Below, in pieces: positions 1-8,686 of a stretch of 53,987 nucleotides of DNA. This DNA comes from Phycisphaerales bacterium (GTDB lineage Bacteria > Planctomycetota > Phycisphaerae > WQYP01). A model generated the notes under the pieces. That model was not told the origin of the DNA, did not search any database, and saw nothing but the letters and a program-made list of their open reading frames with translations. The stretch covers positions 1-53,987 of the forward strand of contig WQYP01000008.1 of the NCBI GenBank assembly GCA_009781185.1. The letters run 5' to 3'. The number at the start of each line of letters is the position of its first letter. The first letter of the stretch is position 1. A program made the translations under genes and the position numbers.

Positions 1-137
1 ACTACACCGCATTTTGAGCCGTTTGGCCCACATCCCGAAACCTCAACCTCAATCCCGCATCAAAAACGAGGATCGACGCCCACAAAAAAAATAAAATTAT
101 TTTTACTCGCGAACTTGGGGTAACCTCATGAGCATCA

Positions 138-162
138 AGCCCAGGGACTGCAGTCCTGGGCT
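138..162. terminator. Near-perfect palindrome, possible terminator
   Basis: A 25-base palindrome (AGCCCAGG...CCTGGGCT) has one unpaired G. It lies about 100 bases past the stop of the leftmost minus-strand gene. On the plus strand it is followed by TTTCCTTT; on the minus strand there is no clear T tract, so it may serve a gene outside the window or be a repeat. I see no gene in the rest of 1-258. Confidence 0.35.
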
Positions 163-258
163 TTCCTTTGAGTGCGGTGAGACGTTCCAATAGGAAAGGT
201 TCGCGACGCTGCAAGCACGGTAGGAGAGCGATGTTTGATTTTGGGAAAAGGGGAGCAA

Positions 259-1005
259 TTAGCCGGAGGTGGGGATGACTTGCCATGTGACGCGGGTGAC
301 GCCAGGGCGTGATTCCAAATCCTTGAGAAATACGGGCGTTAGATTGTGGCGGCGACGGGCTTGCCACCTGAGTTCCAGAACGAACCTGCGGCGGAAGAGC
401 TGGTCCCCAACGCGTTCGACGTCGGTATCGCAGGAGACGATACGGCGGCCGGAGGATTGGATGAGTGCTCGCAGTTCGCCTTCGCTGGAAGGGATGGGGA
501 GACTGCGGTCACCGCTTTCGATGACGATTTCGAGGATAGCACGTTGCTCCTGCTTGAGGATCGGTTCAATCCATGCGAGTCCTGCGAGGACGATCAGTGC
601 GAGGATGGTGCCTGCGGCGCCGAGAGCGAATTGGCCGGCGCCGAAGCATAGGCCAAGAACGGAGACGTACCAGATGGTAGCGGCAGTGGTGACGCCGATG
701 ATGAGGTCGCTTTTTTTGAGGATGGTGCCGGCGCCGATGAAACCGATGCCGGTGAGGATGCCAAGGGGGAGTCGCATCATGTCAAGTTGGACGAAGGAGT
801 CTGCGGCTTTGCCGTGGGTGGGGATGAGGAGGTTGCCGAGGATCATCGCGAGAGCGGCGGCGAGGATGACCAAAAGCGTGGTACGAAGTCCGGCCGCTTT
901 GCCGCGTTCGCCCCGATTAAGTCCGATGAGAACGCCCGCAGCAGCAGCGGCGCCCAGACGCCACGCCATGTCGCTCCATTCCAAAGTGAATTGCAGGCCA
1001 ACCAT
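259..1005 (-). CDS. MgtC/SapB family inner-membrane protein
   Basis: 248 aa. The N-terminal ~150 residues form the hydrophobic MgtC domain: helices around AAAAAGVLIGLNRGERGKAAG, TTLLVILAAALAMILGNLL, the family-typical GILTGIGFIGAGTI, then TTAATIWYVSVLGLCFGAGQ and a last helix. The C-terminal ~90 residues are a soluble ACT-like tail. MgtC proteins are linked to survival at low Mg2+ and to modulation of ATP synthase; the substrate, if any, is uncertain. I chose the ATG at 1005 because GGAG lies about 8 bases upstream and the MgtC homology begins there; the frame is open further upstream but reads as an antisense-like shadow of rpe. The rpe stop lies 14 bases upstream, so the two are probably co-transcribed. 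Confidence 0.88.
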   Translation of the reverse strand: MVGLQFTLEWSDMAWRLGAAAAAGVLIGLNRGERGKAAGLRTTLLVILAAALAMILGNLLIPTHGKAADSFVQLDMMRLPLGILTGIGFIGAGTILKKSDLIIGVTTAATIWYVSVLGLCFGAGQFALGAAGTILALIVLAGLAWIEPILKQEQRAILEIVIESGDRSLPIPSSEGELRALIQSSGRRIVSCDTDVERVGDQLFRRRFVLELRWQARRRHNLTPVFLKDLESRPGVTRVTWQVIPTSG

Positions 1006-1019
1006 GAGAATGCTCCGAT

Positions 1020-1706
1020 CTACCTGGGGTAATCGCCGCGGAGGAGTTTGATGGTTTCGGCGCGTTGGGGGTTGCGGAAGATCGCGGCGCCGGCGACGAG
1101 GATGTCGGCGCCGGCACTCAGCGCTTGGTGGGCGGTGCGGATGCCGATGCCGCCGTCGATTTCCAGTCGCTGGTGCGGGCCGAGTTCGTGGCGGAGGAAT
1201 TGGACCTTGCTCAAAACCTCGGGAATGAATTGCTGACCGGTGAAGCCGGGATGCACGGACATCACGAGGATCAGGTCCGCGACGCCCCAGACGGCTTTGA
1301 GCGTCTCGACCGGCGTGTCGGGATTCAGGCTCACTCCGGCCGTGCAGCCCAGATCGTGAATACGCTTGATCAGATCGACCGCAAGTCCGCCAGGAACTAC
1401 TTCGATGTGAAAAGTCAGATTGTTCGTACCGGCCTTGCAGAAAGGGTCGATAAACTGCCACGGCTCACTGACCATGAGATGCACATCAAGCACAAGCCCG
1501 CACGATTTTTTCAGAGCCTGTACGGCATCCGGCCCCATCGTGAGGTTCGGCACGAAATGCCCGTCCATCACATCGACGTGCAACAGATCCGCCCCGCAGC
1601 GTTCGACATCAGCCGCCTCATCGCCGAGCTTGGCAAAATCCGCCGCGAGGATCGAGGGGGCGATCAGGGGGAGATGCGGAGGATGCTGGAACAACTCGGT
1701 CGGCAA
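1020..1706 (-). CDS. rpe: Ribulose-phosphate 3-epimerase
   Basis: 228 aa, the usual length for Rpe. It interconverts D-ribulose 5-phosphate and D-xylulose 5-phosphate in the pentose phosphate pathway. Visible family motifs in order: IAPSILAADFAKL, LHVDVMDGHFVPNLTMG (metal/catalytic Asp), LDVHLMV (metal His), VMSVHPGFTGQQF, and EIDGGI with the second catalytic Asp and phosphate-binding glycines. No ATG sits at the expected N-terminus. A TTG at 1706 with AAGGA seven bases upstream gives the normal family length. The longer in-frame ATG at 1799 would translate an intergenic word repeat ([11 protein letters not shown]) and is unlikely. Probably an operon with the mgtC-like gene downstream. Confidence 0.9.
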   Translation of the reverse strand: MPTELFQHPPHLPLIAPSILAADFAKLGDEAADVERCGADLLHVDVMDGHFVPNLTMGPDAVQALKKSCGLVLDVHLMVSEPWQFIDPFCKAGTNNLTFHIEVVPGGLAVDLIKRIHDLGCTAGVSLNPDTPVETLKAVWGVADLILVMSVHPGFTGQQFIPEVLSKVQFLRHELGPHQRLEIDGGIGIRTAHQALSAGADILVAGAAIFRNPQRAETIKLLRGDYPR

Positions 1707-1720
1707 GCGGGATCCTTCAT

Positions 1721-1889
1721 AAAAGTTAAAAGTTACAAAGTTAAAAGTTAAAAGGCGGAAGAGGGCAACTCCACGAATGGTGAGTTGGCGATTGCGCAAC
1801 CACAGGCCATGAGCCTGTCCATCTTTTAACCTTGCAACTTTTTCACTTTTAACTTCCTTTTAACTTTTAACTTTGTGACTTTTAACTTC
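1721..1889. repeat. Inverted pair of AAAGTTA-type word repeats
   Basis: The left arm (1721-1754) is several copies of AAAAGTTA/AAAGTTAC. The right arm (1823-1889) is the complement, repeated as TTTTAACTTTTAACTTTGTG-like words. The arms flank about 70 bases between rpe and pgk and can fold into a long A/T-rich hairpin. This is the same architecture as the word-repeat pairs at 51131-51266 and 52998-53148, with a different word. Confidence 0.7.
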
Positions 1890-1891
1890 CG

Positions 1892-3082
1892 TCAGACGTT
1901 GTCCAGCAGATCGATGCAGGGGAATCCTTTTCCTTCGAGGAATTCGAGGCTTGCACCGCCGCCGGTGGAGACGTGGCTGACTTTCTCGGCGAGTCCGAAC
2001 TCTTCGATAGCCGCCGCGGAGTCGCCGCCGCCGATGATGGTTACGGCGCCGTGGCTGGTGGCGTCGGCCATGGCCTGGGCGACGACCTTGGTGCCGTTGA
2101 TGAAGGGCTTCTTTTCGAAGACGCCCATCGGGCCGTTCCATACGACCGTCTTGGCCGCCTTGATCTTGTCGGCGTAGAGCTTGGCCGTCTTGGGTCCGAT
2201 GTCGAAGCCTTCCATGCCGTCCGGAATATCGCCTTCGACGACGCGGGTCTGTGCGTCATCGGTCATCTTGTCGGAAATAACGTTGTCGATCGGCAGCACG
2301 ATTTTGCCCTTCGCTTTTTCCAGCAGGCTCTTGGCAAGTTCGACCTTGTCTTTTTCGGCGAGCGACCCGCCGATCTTTTTGCCTTGTGCGAGGAAGAAGG
2401 TGTAGGCCATCGCGCCGCCGATGAGGATGCTGTCGGCCTTGGCGAGAAGGTTCTCGATCACGGCGATTTTGTCGGAGACCTTGGCGCCGCCGAGGATCGC
2501 AATGAACGGCCGTTGCGGCTTATCGAGCGCGTCGCCAAGAAACTTGAGTTCCTTTTCGATCAGGAATCCGATGCCGCGTTTACCGGCGCCGAGTCTTTCC
2601 GCGGCACCATAAGTAGATGCGTGCTGACGGTGAGCGGTGCCGAATGCGTCATTGACGTACAGGTCGCCGAGCTTGGCAAGCTGAGCGGCAAAATTCGCGT
2701 CATTCTTCTCTTCTTCCTTATGGAAGCGGGTGTTTTCCAGCAGGAGAACATCGCCGTTCTTCAGGCCGGCAACCTGCTTTTCAACTTCCGGACCGACACA
2801 GTCAGCCGCGAGAGCAACGGGCTTGTTGATCAACTTGCTCAGCGTCTCGGCGGCAGGCTTGAGCGAAAATTTCTTCTCCGGCCCCGCCTTCGGACGCCCC
2901 AAATGACTCATCAAAATCGCCTTCCCGCCGCGATCGATGATGCTCTTGATCGTCGGAACCGCCGAGCGAATGCGGCGATCGTCGGTCACCTTCAGATGTT
3001 CATCCAACGGCACATTAAAATCCACCCGCACCAAAACCCGTTTCCCTTGGACATCCATCTGAGCGACAGTCTTCTTAGCCAT
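1892..3082 (-). CDS. pgk: Phosphoglycerate kinase
   Basis: 396 aa, full length. It transfers phosphate between 1,3-bisphosphoglycerate and ADP in glycolysis, in the cytoplasm. Motifs: [12 protein letters not shown] near the N-terminus, [76 protein letters not shown] and [13 protein letters not shown] (nucleotide phosphate binding). The ATG at 3082 has AGGAAGGA eight bases upstream. It stands alone with rpe 185 bases downstream across the word repeat. No GAPDH gene is visible next to it. Confidence 0.97.
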   Translation of the reverse strand: MAKKTVAQMDVQGKRVLVRVDFNVPLDEHLKVTDDRRIRSAVPTIKSIIDRGGKAILMSHLGRPKAGPEKKFSLKPAAETLSKLINKPVALAADCVGPEVEKQVAGLKNGDVLLLENTRFHKEEEKNDANFAAQLAKLGDLYVNDAFGTAHRQHASTYGAAERLGAGKRGIGFLIEKELKFLGDALDKPQRPFIAILGGAKVSDKIAVIENLLAKADSILIGGAMAYTFFLAQGKKIGGSLAEKDKVELAKSLLEKAKGKIVLPIDNVISDKMTDDAQTRVVEGDIPDGMEGFDIGPKTAKLYADKIKAAKTVVWNGPMGVFEKKPFINGTKVVAQAMADATSHGAVTIIGGGDSAAAIEEFGLAEKVSHVSTGGGASLEFLEGKGFPCIDLLDNV

Positions 3083-3147
3083 GTTTAAATCCTTCCTGTG
3101 AAGAGTAATTCATTTAATGCACGATACATAGTGCAACTGACCGCACC

Positions 3148-3177
3148 ATGCTACGGGATAATCGTAAAATCGGTCAA
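3148..3177 (-). promoter_or_regulatory. Candidate sigma70-like promoter for pgk
   Basis: Read on the minus strand: TTGACC (3177-3172), an 18-base spacer, then TAGCAT (3153-3148), about 65 bases before the pgk start. The next bases down contain a TGCA...TGCA inverted repeat. This is pattern matching only. Confidence 0.35.
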
Positions 3178-3223
3178 CCTTCCTGGGCGGCATTAATTAG
3201 CCGACGGGCTTGCCTGCCGTTCG

Positions 3224-4855
3224 TTACGGACACGCGTTTTCCTTGAGGAACCGCTTGATCGAGGGGATCAGTTGTCGAACGGAGACCTTCGCCAACGGCA
3301 AGGAACCGGCCTGTTTATCGCTGGGATGTTCCGGCGCAACGATTCGCACGCCCACCGCAACCGCTTCCATCACGAGCGGTGAAACCACGCCCCAGGGCGA
3401 CAGATGCACGAGTACACCAACCTTCTCCCACGCGGGTGCCCAATTGGTACTGGATTGCATGCCCGGCCATTCGCCGACGAGTTCCACATCAAACTTCTCC
3501 TCGCGCAGCTTTTTGGCAAGCGTCAGCAGCGGCACGGACGGAATCAGCGCATCGCGGATGATCCGCAACATGCGTTCAGCGAGAGCGTCATCGTTGCCGG
3601 TGACTTTCGCTCGGGCCAGCGCTCGGCGGAGAACATCGGCAGCGGAATGAAAGTGCACCGTTAAATATTCTTCTTCGACGATGGCACGGGCCGCGACGAA
3701 GATTTCCTGGTGTGTCGGGAGTTCGATGCCCAGCGTCACAAGGTCCATTGCCGGCAAATCGCCGATCACCGCGACCCGCTTCGCCTCAGGCCGCGGCCGA
3801 ACCGAACCCACAACAATCGCCTCCCGCACAATCGGGCGCAAATCGATTTGTCCAAGCGGCACACCCAAACTCGCAAGCAACTCCCGATGCACACCCGCAT
3901 GCACCACAACACGATCATTCGCCCCCCCCCTCCCAACGCCCGCAAACCGATCCGCCTGCCAATATCCCGCCCCAACCAACGGCGGCACCCAAGTCTCAAC
4001 GCAAACATCCTCAGGCACCCCCCTCCCAAGCTGCCCACGAAAATAATCTCCAACAATTTTCCTGGCAGACGTCTCCGCAAGAACTTTCAAACGCATCGCC
4101 ACGCTACAACTTGTAAAACTATCCAGTCGCACCTGACGCACCGGCCGATCTCCCCTCCCCTCCCTTTCAAGCTCATCACGCAACGGCTTTTCCCCCCGAT
4201 ACCGCTCCGCCTGCACAAACGCCACGACGTTTTCAGGCTTTGATTGCTGTCGTTTCCCGAGCAGTTCCTGCACCAGCGTCGCCCGTTCCGTCACAGCAAG
4301 CCGCACTATCGCCTCGGCCGTCTTGAACAACTCGGTTCGTCTCTCGCCCGTCAAACTTGCCAACGGATGCAGCACCGCCGGCGGTTCATAACCGACGTGC
4401 TCCCGCAAAAATCCCGCTAACTCACCCCCCCTCATTTGCTCGCCCACCAAAAGCACGATCTGACCGCTTGCCAACTCCGCAACCAAATCACAAATCGTCA
4501 ACGCCATCCGAGCCGCAACAGCATCCGGCTCATACACAAATAGCGCCTGATTGGTACTCAGCTTCCGCGTAAACGTTTTCCATTCGTAACCGGTTCCGAT
4601 GGAGAGCCCCATCCCATTCACCGTTCCCGCCACCAGATTCGCCACCATCCCCTCCGCCCCGCCTCGCGGCATGGATGTACCGCCCAGCCACTCCAACCGC
4701 CGCCGCTCGCCGGTGTGCACCCGCAAAAAAGTCCGCGTCCCATCCGTCCCGACAGCAGATTCAAATCCCGCCGGAATGGTCGCCGCACCAACACGATCCG
4801 CTCCCCTCGGCGTCCATCGCCGCATCGCTTCTAAATTCTTCTCAAGCCAGTTCAT
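3224..4855 (-). CDS. MAF/DUF115-like glycosyltransferase-type protein
   Basis: 543 aa from ATG 4855. The N-terminal part has the order expected of the MAF/DUF115 (motility accessory factor, MptE-like) fold: a glycine-rich SIGTGYEWK at about residues 85-93, then a strand ending in YEPD at 108-111 that would bind a nucleotide sugar or nucleotide, followed by LVAELASGQIVLLVGEQ. The C-terminus around VLVHLSPWGVVSPLVMEAVA resembles a GT-B donor-binding segment. No signal peptide or membrane helix is visible. A role in glycosylating surface or flagellar proteins is inference. The ribosome site is weak. A dispersed palindrome at 4871-4897 lies just upstream of the start. Confidence 0.55.
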   Translation of the reverse strand: MNWLEKNLEAMRRWTPRGADRVGAATIPAGFESAVGTDGTRTFLRVHTGERRRLEWLGGTSMPRGGAEGMVANLVAGTVNGMGLSIGTGYEWKTFTRKLSTNQALFVYEPDAVAARMALTICDLVAELASGQIVLLVGEQMRGGELAGFLREHVGYEPPAVLHPLASLTGERRTELFKTAEAIVRLAVTERATLVQELLGKRQQSKPENVVAFVQAERYRGEKPLRDELEREGRGDRPVRQVRLDSFTSCSVAMRLKVLAETSARKIVGDYFRGQLGRGVPEDVCVETWVPPLVGAGYWQADRFAGVGRGGANDRVVVHAGVHRELLASLGVPLGQIDLRPIVREAIVVGSVRPRPEAKRVAVIGDLPAMDLVTLGIELPTHQEIFVAARAIVEEEYLTVHFHSAADVLRRALARAKVTGNDDALAERMLRIIRDALIPSVPLLTLAKKLREEKFDVELVGEWPGMQSSTNWAPAWEKVGVLVHLSPWGVVSPLVMEAVAVGVRIVAPEHPSDKQAGSLPLAKVSVRQLIPSIKRFLKENACP

Positions 4856-4870
4856 GCAGCAAAACTTAAA

Positions 4871-4972
4871 TAGCCTTGCGTGGAAACGCAAGGCCTAACG
4901 CATCCTTCGCGTTTCACCCACACGTTCCAAGAGAGACTCTGGCGTCCGCAGCCTTGCGATTCCTCGCAAGGC
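4871..4972. repeat. Pair of REP-like palindromes (CCTTGCG...CGCAAGG)
   Basis: Two hairpins lie about 55 bases apart: 4871-4897 (TAGCCTTGCG, loop, CGCAAGGCCTA) and 4951-4972 (GCCTTGCG ATTCCT CGCAAGGC). A second pair with the same stem lies at 6710-6819. 4973-5212 holds no convincing gene. Confidence 0.75.
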
Positions 4973-5212
4973 TATTTCGTGCCCCTAGAAAACAGACAAA
5001 CGCGAGCCCATCTTTTCGACACCGACAATTCTTCCACCGGGATTCCCGGGCAAGACATTTCGCAAGATACCCTCTGGTTCCTCCACAAACGCGAGCCAAG
5101 TTCCCAGCCCCAGCCCAGCGACGCCTCCCTGGGCATCGAAGATCCCGAGGATGTCCAACCCTTGGCCCTTCGCACTTTGGATTACCCTTGAATTATATCG
5201 GAACGATTCCCA

Positions 5213-6694
5213 TTACCCCAACAATTCAATCGCCTGCTCGATTCGCCGGCACAAATGCTGCCGCATCCCGCCGTTCCCGCCACCCTTCGTCCGGGCAGGC
5301 AAAATCGCTCGCGAAAACCCCAACCGCTCCGCTTCCGTCACACGCTGGCCAACCTGTGCTACGGAGCGTAATTCGCCGAGCAATCCCAACTCGCCCAGCA
5401 CCACCGTCCCCTCCGGCACCGCGCGATTCATATGCGCTGACGCTATCGCCAGTGCGATCGCCGCATCTGCCGACGGGTCCATCAGCTTGATCCCACCCAC
5501 CACATTCACAAACACATCTTGATCCACCAATCGCAGCCCAGCACGCTTCTCCAGCACCGCGATGATCATCGCCACGCGGGACGCATCCGCTCCGGACACT
5601 TTGCGCTTGGCCGAGCCGAGCATCGCGTCGGTCGTGAGCGCCTGCACTTCCACCATCAGTACACGAGTCCCCTGCAACGCCGCGGTGATCACCGATCCTG
5701 CTGTCCTATTCCCAGCTTCATGCGGTTCAAGCAAAAGCGTTGACGCATCCTCAATCCCCTCCAGCCCGGCCCCGGTCATGCGAAACAGTCCGATCTCCAG
5801 TGTCGTGCCGAATCGGTTCTTCGCCGCCCGCACAATGCGATGATCGTGATGCGAATCGCCTTCAAAATAGAGCACCGTATCGACGATATGCTCTACAAGT
5901 TTCGGCCCGGCCAACACGCCCTCTTTCGTCACATGCCCGACCAGACAGACCGCCGTCCCCGACGCCTTCGCCAAGTACACCAACTCCGTGCAGCAATCTC
6001 GCAACTGCGACACCGACCCCGGCGCCGACGGATTCCCCGGCGAATAAATCATCTGCACCGAATCCACCACCACCAACACCGGCCGCATCCGACCGATCAC
6101 CCCCGCAATCTTCTCCAAATTCGTCTCCGCCAGCACCTTCAACCGCGACCCGCCAAATCCCAACCGCTTCGCCCGCAACTGTGTCTGCTGTGCCGATTCT
6201 TCCGATGTCACATAAAGCACCTCTACCCCAGTAGCAATCTGAGCCGCGACAGTAAGGGAGCGACCGTGCGACAATGAGGGGGGGGGAGAAACGGTGCCTG
6301 TCGCTCCTTTACGGTCGCGGCTCGGATCGTCTCCCGCCATCGACGCGAGCGCCTGCAACAACAACGTCGACTTGCCAATCCCCGGTTCCCCCCCGAGCAA
6401 AATCGCTGATCCCGGCACCACCCCCCCACCGAGGACACGATTTAACTCGCCAATACCCGTTGATACTCTCGCCACCTCCATCGGCGTTACGTCGCCAATC
6501 GCTACCGCTTCGCCCTCCCCCCCCCCTATAATTTCCCCCTCGACTGTCAGCGCCTTGGGCTTATGTAAATCTTCCGTTCCCTTCTGCATCTCCTCCAGCG
6601 AATCCCACGCCCCGCACTCGCCGCACTTGCCCATCCACTTGGGATGCATCGCCCCGCAATTCCGGCACAAAAAAAACGTCTTCACCTTCGCCAT
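5213..6694 (-). CDS. radA: DNA repair protein RadA (Sms) with an in-frame palindrome insertion
   Basis: 493 aa. RadA is a RecA-like ATPase that helps branch migration and processing of recombination intermediates. Domains: zinc finger with C10, C13, C24, C27; Walker A GGEPGIGKST at 101-110; Walker B VLVVVDSVQMI about 206-216; RadA signature KNRFGTT at 292-298; and a C-terminal Lon-like P domain containing SADAAIALAIASA. Residues 121-156 (nt 6227-6334) are an extra segment between the Walker A helix and the strand VLYVTSEES. The segment starts SRDRKGATGTV and ends GRSLTVAA. It matches an inverted repeat in the DNA and is absent from RadA proteins I know. The reading frame stays open, so the gene is probably functional. 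Confidence 0.95.
   Translation of the reverse strand: MAKVKTFFLCRNCGAMHPKWMGKCGECGAWDSLEEMQKGTEDLHKPKALTVEGEIIGGGEGEAVAIGDVTPMEVARVSTGIGELNRVLGGGVVPGSAILLGGEPGIGKSTLLLQALASMAGDDPSRDRKGATGTVSPPPSLSHGRSLTVAAQIATGVEVLYVTSEESAQQTQLRAKRLGFGGSRLKVLAETNLEKIAGVIGRMRPVLVVVDSVQMIYSPGNPSAPGSVSQLRDCCTELVYLAKASGTAVCLVGHVTKEGVLAGPKLVEHIVDTVLYFEGDSHHDHRIVRAAKNRFGTTLEIGLFRMTGAGLEGIEDASTLLLEPHEAGNRTAGSVITAALQGTRVLMVEVQALTTDAMLGSAKRKVSGADASRVAMIIAVLEKRAGLRLVDQDVFVNVVGGIKLMDPSADAAIALAIASAHMNRAVPEGTVVLGELGLLGELRSVAQVGQRVTEAERLGFSRAILPARTKGGGNGGMRQHLCRRIEQAIELLG
6241..6323. repeat. Long palindromic repeat inside radA
   Basis: The left arm 6241-6264 (GAGCCGCGACAGTAAGGGAG then CGAC) pairs with the right arm 6300-6323 with two mismatches; the centre holds a G9 run. 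It encodes most of the extra RadA segment. A similar half-copy (GCGACCGTCAGGGAGCG) is at 53740-53761, so it belongs to a dispersed family. Confidence 0.8.
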
Positions 6695-6709
6695 GTCCTC
6701 AATCCTAAT

Positions 6710-6819
6710 AGCCTTGCGAGGAATCGCAAGGCTTCGCGTACCAGAGATTCTACTCCCCCCGTCGAATGCACATGTGAACCGTGCATGGGGCGATAAGCCT
6801 TGCGATTCCTCGCAAGGCT
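6710..6819. repeat. Second pair of REP-like palindromes
   Basis: Hairpins at 6710-6733 (AGCCTTGCG AGGAAT CGCAAGGCT) and 6796-6819 (AGCCTTGCG ATTCCT CGCAAGGCT) have loops that are reverse complements, so they are inverted relative to each other. With the pair at 4871-4972 they bracket radA. They lie just upstream of the radA start. In 6820-7135 I see no gene, only the leader of tRNA-Ser. Confidence 0.78.
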
Positions 6820-7135
6820 ATTCGCTTGCACATCACGTCTACCCACCGATAAGCTCTGGACGCACTCCCCAGCTTGACGCCGACAACGCCTCAAGCCCAG
6901 CAACTTCGCAAAACAGGCACCGACGACTTGCCTACCGATGATCCGCCGCCGCCCAATAAACCCCGGATTCACTTGGACGCGCCCTTGGACAGTCCGTGCA
7001 TCGTCGGTCGGATTTCATCGGATTCGGACGGACAGAAAATGATGGCGGAAACGACGGCGAGCAATGACGCTCAAACACTTGAAAACCCATCGACTTGCAG
7101 CAAATTGCCCAATATACTACCCTATAGCTCTTCAA

Positions 7136-7225
7136 GGAGAGATGGCCGAGCGGCTGAAGGCGTCGGTTTGCTAAACCGATGTACGGACTCAATCTGTACC
7201 GCGGGTTCGAATCCCGCTCTCTCCG
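7136..7225 (+). tRNA. tRNA-Ser (GCT)
   Basis: Class II tRNA of 90 nt. The acceptor stem GGAGAGA (7136-7142) pairs with TCTCTCC (7218-7224). The anticodon stem-loop CGGTTTGCTAAACCG has anticodon GCT at 7170-7172. It has a long variable arm and a T loop in GGGTTCGAATCCC. No CCA is encoded. The neighbouring integrase suggests that this tRNA is the attachment site of the element to its right. Confidence 0.96.
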
Positions 7226-7235
7226 TTGAGTTTCG

Positions 7236-7280
7236 CGAGCCTCTGTAACTTCTTATTTTACGAGAACTTACAGAGGCTCG
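7236..7280. terminator. Strong hairpin after tRNA-Ser
   Basis: CGAGCCTCTGTAA (7236-7248) pairs perfectly with TTACAGAGGCTCG (7268-7280), and the stem extends inward through TTCT/AGAA with one mismatch. TTTATTT follows on the plus strand. It fits a factor-independent terminator for the tRNA, or part of the recombination site. Confidence 0.6.
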
Positions 7281-7283
7281 TTT

Positions 7284-7320
7284 ATTTGGCACTCGCAAAA
7301 GTGCCAAAAGAGTGCCAAAT
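7284..7320. other. Inverted and direct repeats at the integrase end, candidate att/arm site
   Basis: ATTTGGCACTC (7284-7294) and GAGTGCCAAAT (7310-7320) are a perfect 11-base inverted repeat. A third GTGCCAAA (7301-7308) lies between them. They sit between the tRNA 3' end and the integrase stop, where integrase or excisionase binding sites are expected. I found no second copy of the tRNA 3' end in the window, so the other end of the element is not located. Confidence 0.4.
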
Positions 7321-7402
7321 GGAGAGAACGGGCGGGGACACAAACGCATATTCACCTCCTTTCGTAGCTGTCCCCGAGCATCATCGTGGCTCTGTAACAT
7401 GG

Positions 7403-8677
7403 TCAAACGCCCTTCTCTGTGGTGGTTGCCGAAACCGCGGCAGTGGACGTCTCGGAAAGTGGAGCGACTTGCCGCAACGCTGCGGAAGCCGTACCCACCA
7501 GGTTAAGCTTATGCATATGTTCAACTGATGTGTTGTCACGTAAATGGTAGTAGTGACGGACCATCCGACTGTCGCGATGCCCCAACCAAATCATGAGCAT
7601 CTGCTCCGGAGTATTGCTGTCGGCACATTGGGAACAAAAGTAATGACGAAAACTGTGGAGTCGACCGTCTGCAAAACCAAGTTCGTCTGGGGGAGTGGGA
7701 AAAAGAGGGCTCAATGGTGTTATCACTTCGCGGATGAAAATGAGTCGAACGGTGTCTGGTTTAAGGCGGCCGCCTTCGGGACCGTGGAAGAGAAAGCCGT
7801 CTGGATGGCGCAGCAGACGATCCAGAACCGCTTGTAAGTCGGGGTGAATCGGAAAAGATCGCGTGTAGCCGCCTTTGGTGGTGCGGGCCTGTTGTCGTTG
7901 CTTGCGTGTGCCGCGACGGCTGGTGTCGAGTAGCACCAGTTTGCCGTTCTGGATGTCTGACCAGCGTAAAGATGCCAACTCTGAAATGCGTAGACCGGTG
8001 GTGGCCAACGCGGTCAGCACATACGCCAACCAATGCAGCTTAGGTTGCTGTAAACAATAGGCGATCATCTGCTCCACCTCCGTGCTGCGGTAACAATACC
8101 GCGTGACATCATCGGATTTGCGGAGCTTGAGAGGCTGGTAGCAGCTTGCAGGCAGACGTTTGGTGTCCTGCACTAGGTGCTTGAATAACTGATTTATCGT
8201 GTTCAGTTCGAGTCTCACAGTAGAATAGGCGTAGTCCTGTTCTTCGAGCCAAGCACCGTAAGCATCTATGGTGTTCCGAGTTACTGCTTGCCAGCATGTA
8301 AGATGGTTTTCTGCAGCAAACGTTTGGAATTTGTCGAAGACGGCGCGGTAGCGTTTTTGCGAAGAAACTCGCGTGCCGCCGGAGATGATGGGACGTTTGA
8401 CATAGGTCATGTACGAGGCAATACCATCGGGAATAGCCAAAAGGTCTTTGGCGTTAAGCAAGACAGGACTTGCCTTGCCAAGGTTAATCGCCATTTTGAG
8501 ATCCAGGAGTTTCAAGGTCTGTATCGCTTCAGCACGATCAGAGGTGTCGAGTGAGTAACGTTTGAGGTCGCAACGATTGCCGCGACCGTCGGCATAAAAG
8601 ATGCCGTTGGGACGTTGAAAAAGGATCCACGTGAAATATTCAGATGAAATAGTGGTTTGGCGAGCCAAACGAGCCAT
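7403..8677 (-). CDS. Tyrosine recombinase / integrase
   Basis: 424 aa. The N-terminal ~190 residues contain a core-binding SAM-like domain (VSSQKRYRAVFDKFQTFAAE...). The catalytic domain shows R230 in TTGLRISELASLRW, a candidate K268 in TTKGG, H341 and R344 in HSFRHYF, H367 in LGHRDS and the nucleophile Y376 in VRHYYHL. All canonical residues are present, so it is probably active. It cuts and rejoins DNA at att sites. It points toward tRNA-Ser, whose 3' end is 178 bases from its stop. The excisionase-like gene ends 9 bases upstream, and AGGAG precedes the ATG, so the two are likely co-transcribed. Confidence 0.93.
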   Translation of the reverse strand: MARLARQTTISSEYFTWILFQRPNGIFYADGRGNRCDLKRYSLDTSDRAEAIQTLKLLDLKMAINLGKASPVLLNAKDLLAIPDGIASYMTYVKRPIISGGTRVSSQKRYRAVFDKFQTFAAENHLTCWQAVTRNTIDAYGAWLEEQDYAYSTVRLELNTINQLFKHLVQDTKRLPASCYQPLKLRKSDDVTRYCYRSTEVEQMIAYCLQQPKLHWLAYVLTALATTGLRISELASLRWSDIQNGKLVLLDTSRRGTRKQRQQARTTKGGYTRSFPIHPDLQAVLDRLLRHPDGFLFHGPEGGRLKPDTVRLIFIREVITPLSPLFPTPPDELGFADGRLHSFRHYFCSQCADSNTPEQMLMIWLGHRDSRMVRHYYHLRDNTSVEHMHKLNLVGTASAALRQVAPLSETSTAAVSATTTEKGV

Positions 8678-8686
8678 GATTTTCTC

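Noticed and set aside
2..367. 121-codon minus-strand frame at the left end
   Set aside because: No ribosome site or family, low-complexity composition, and it overlaps the end of the mgtC-like gene and the palindrome.
1006..1461. N-terminal extension of the mgtC-like frame
   Set aside because: Arg/Pro-rich shadow of rpe in another frame; the GGAG and family homology begin at 1005.
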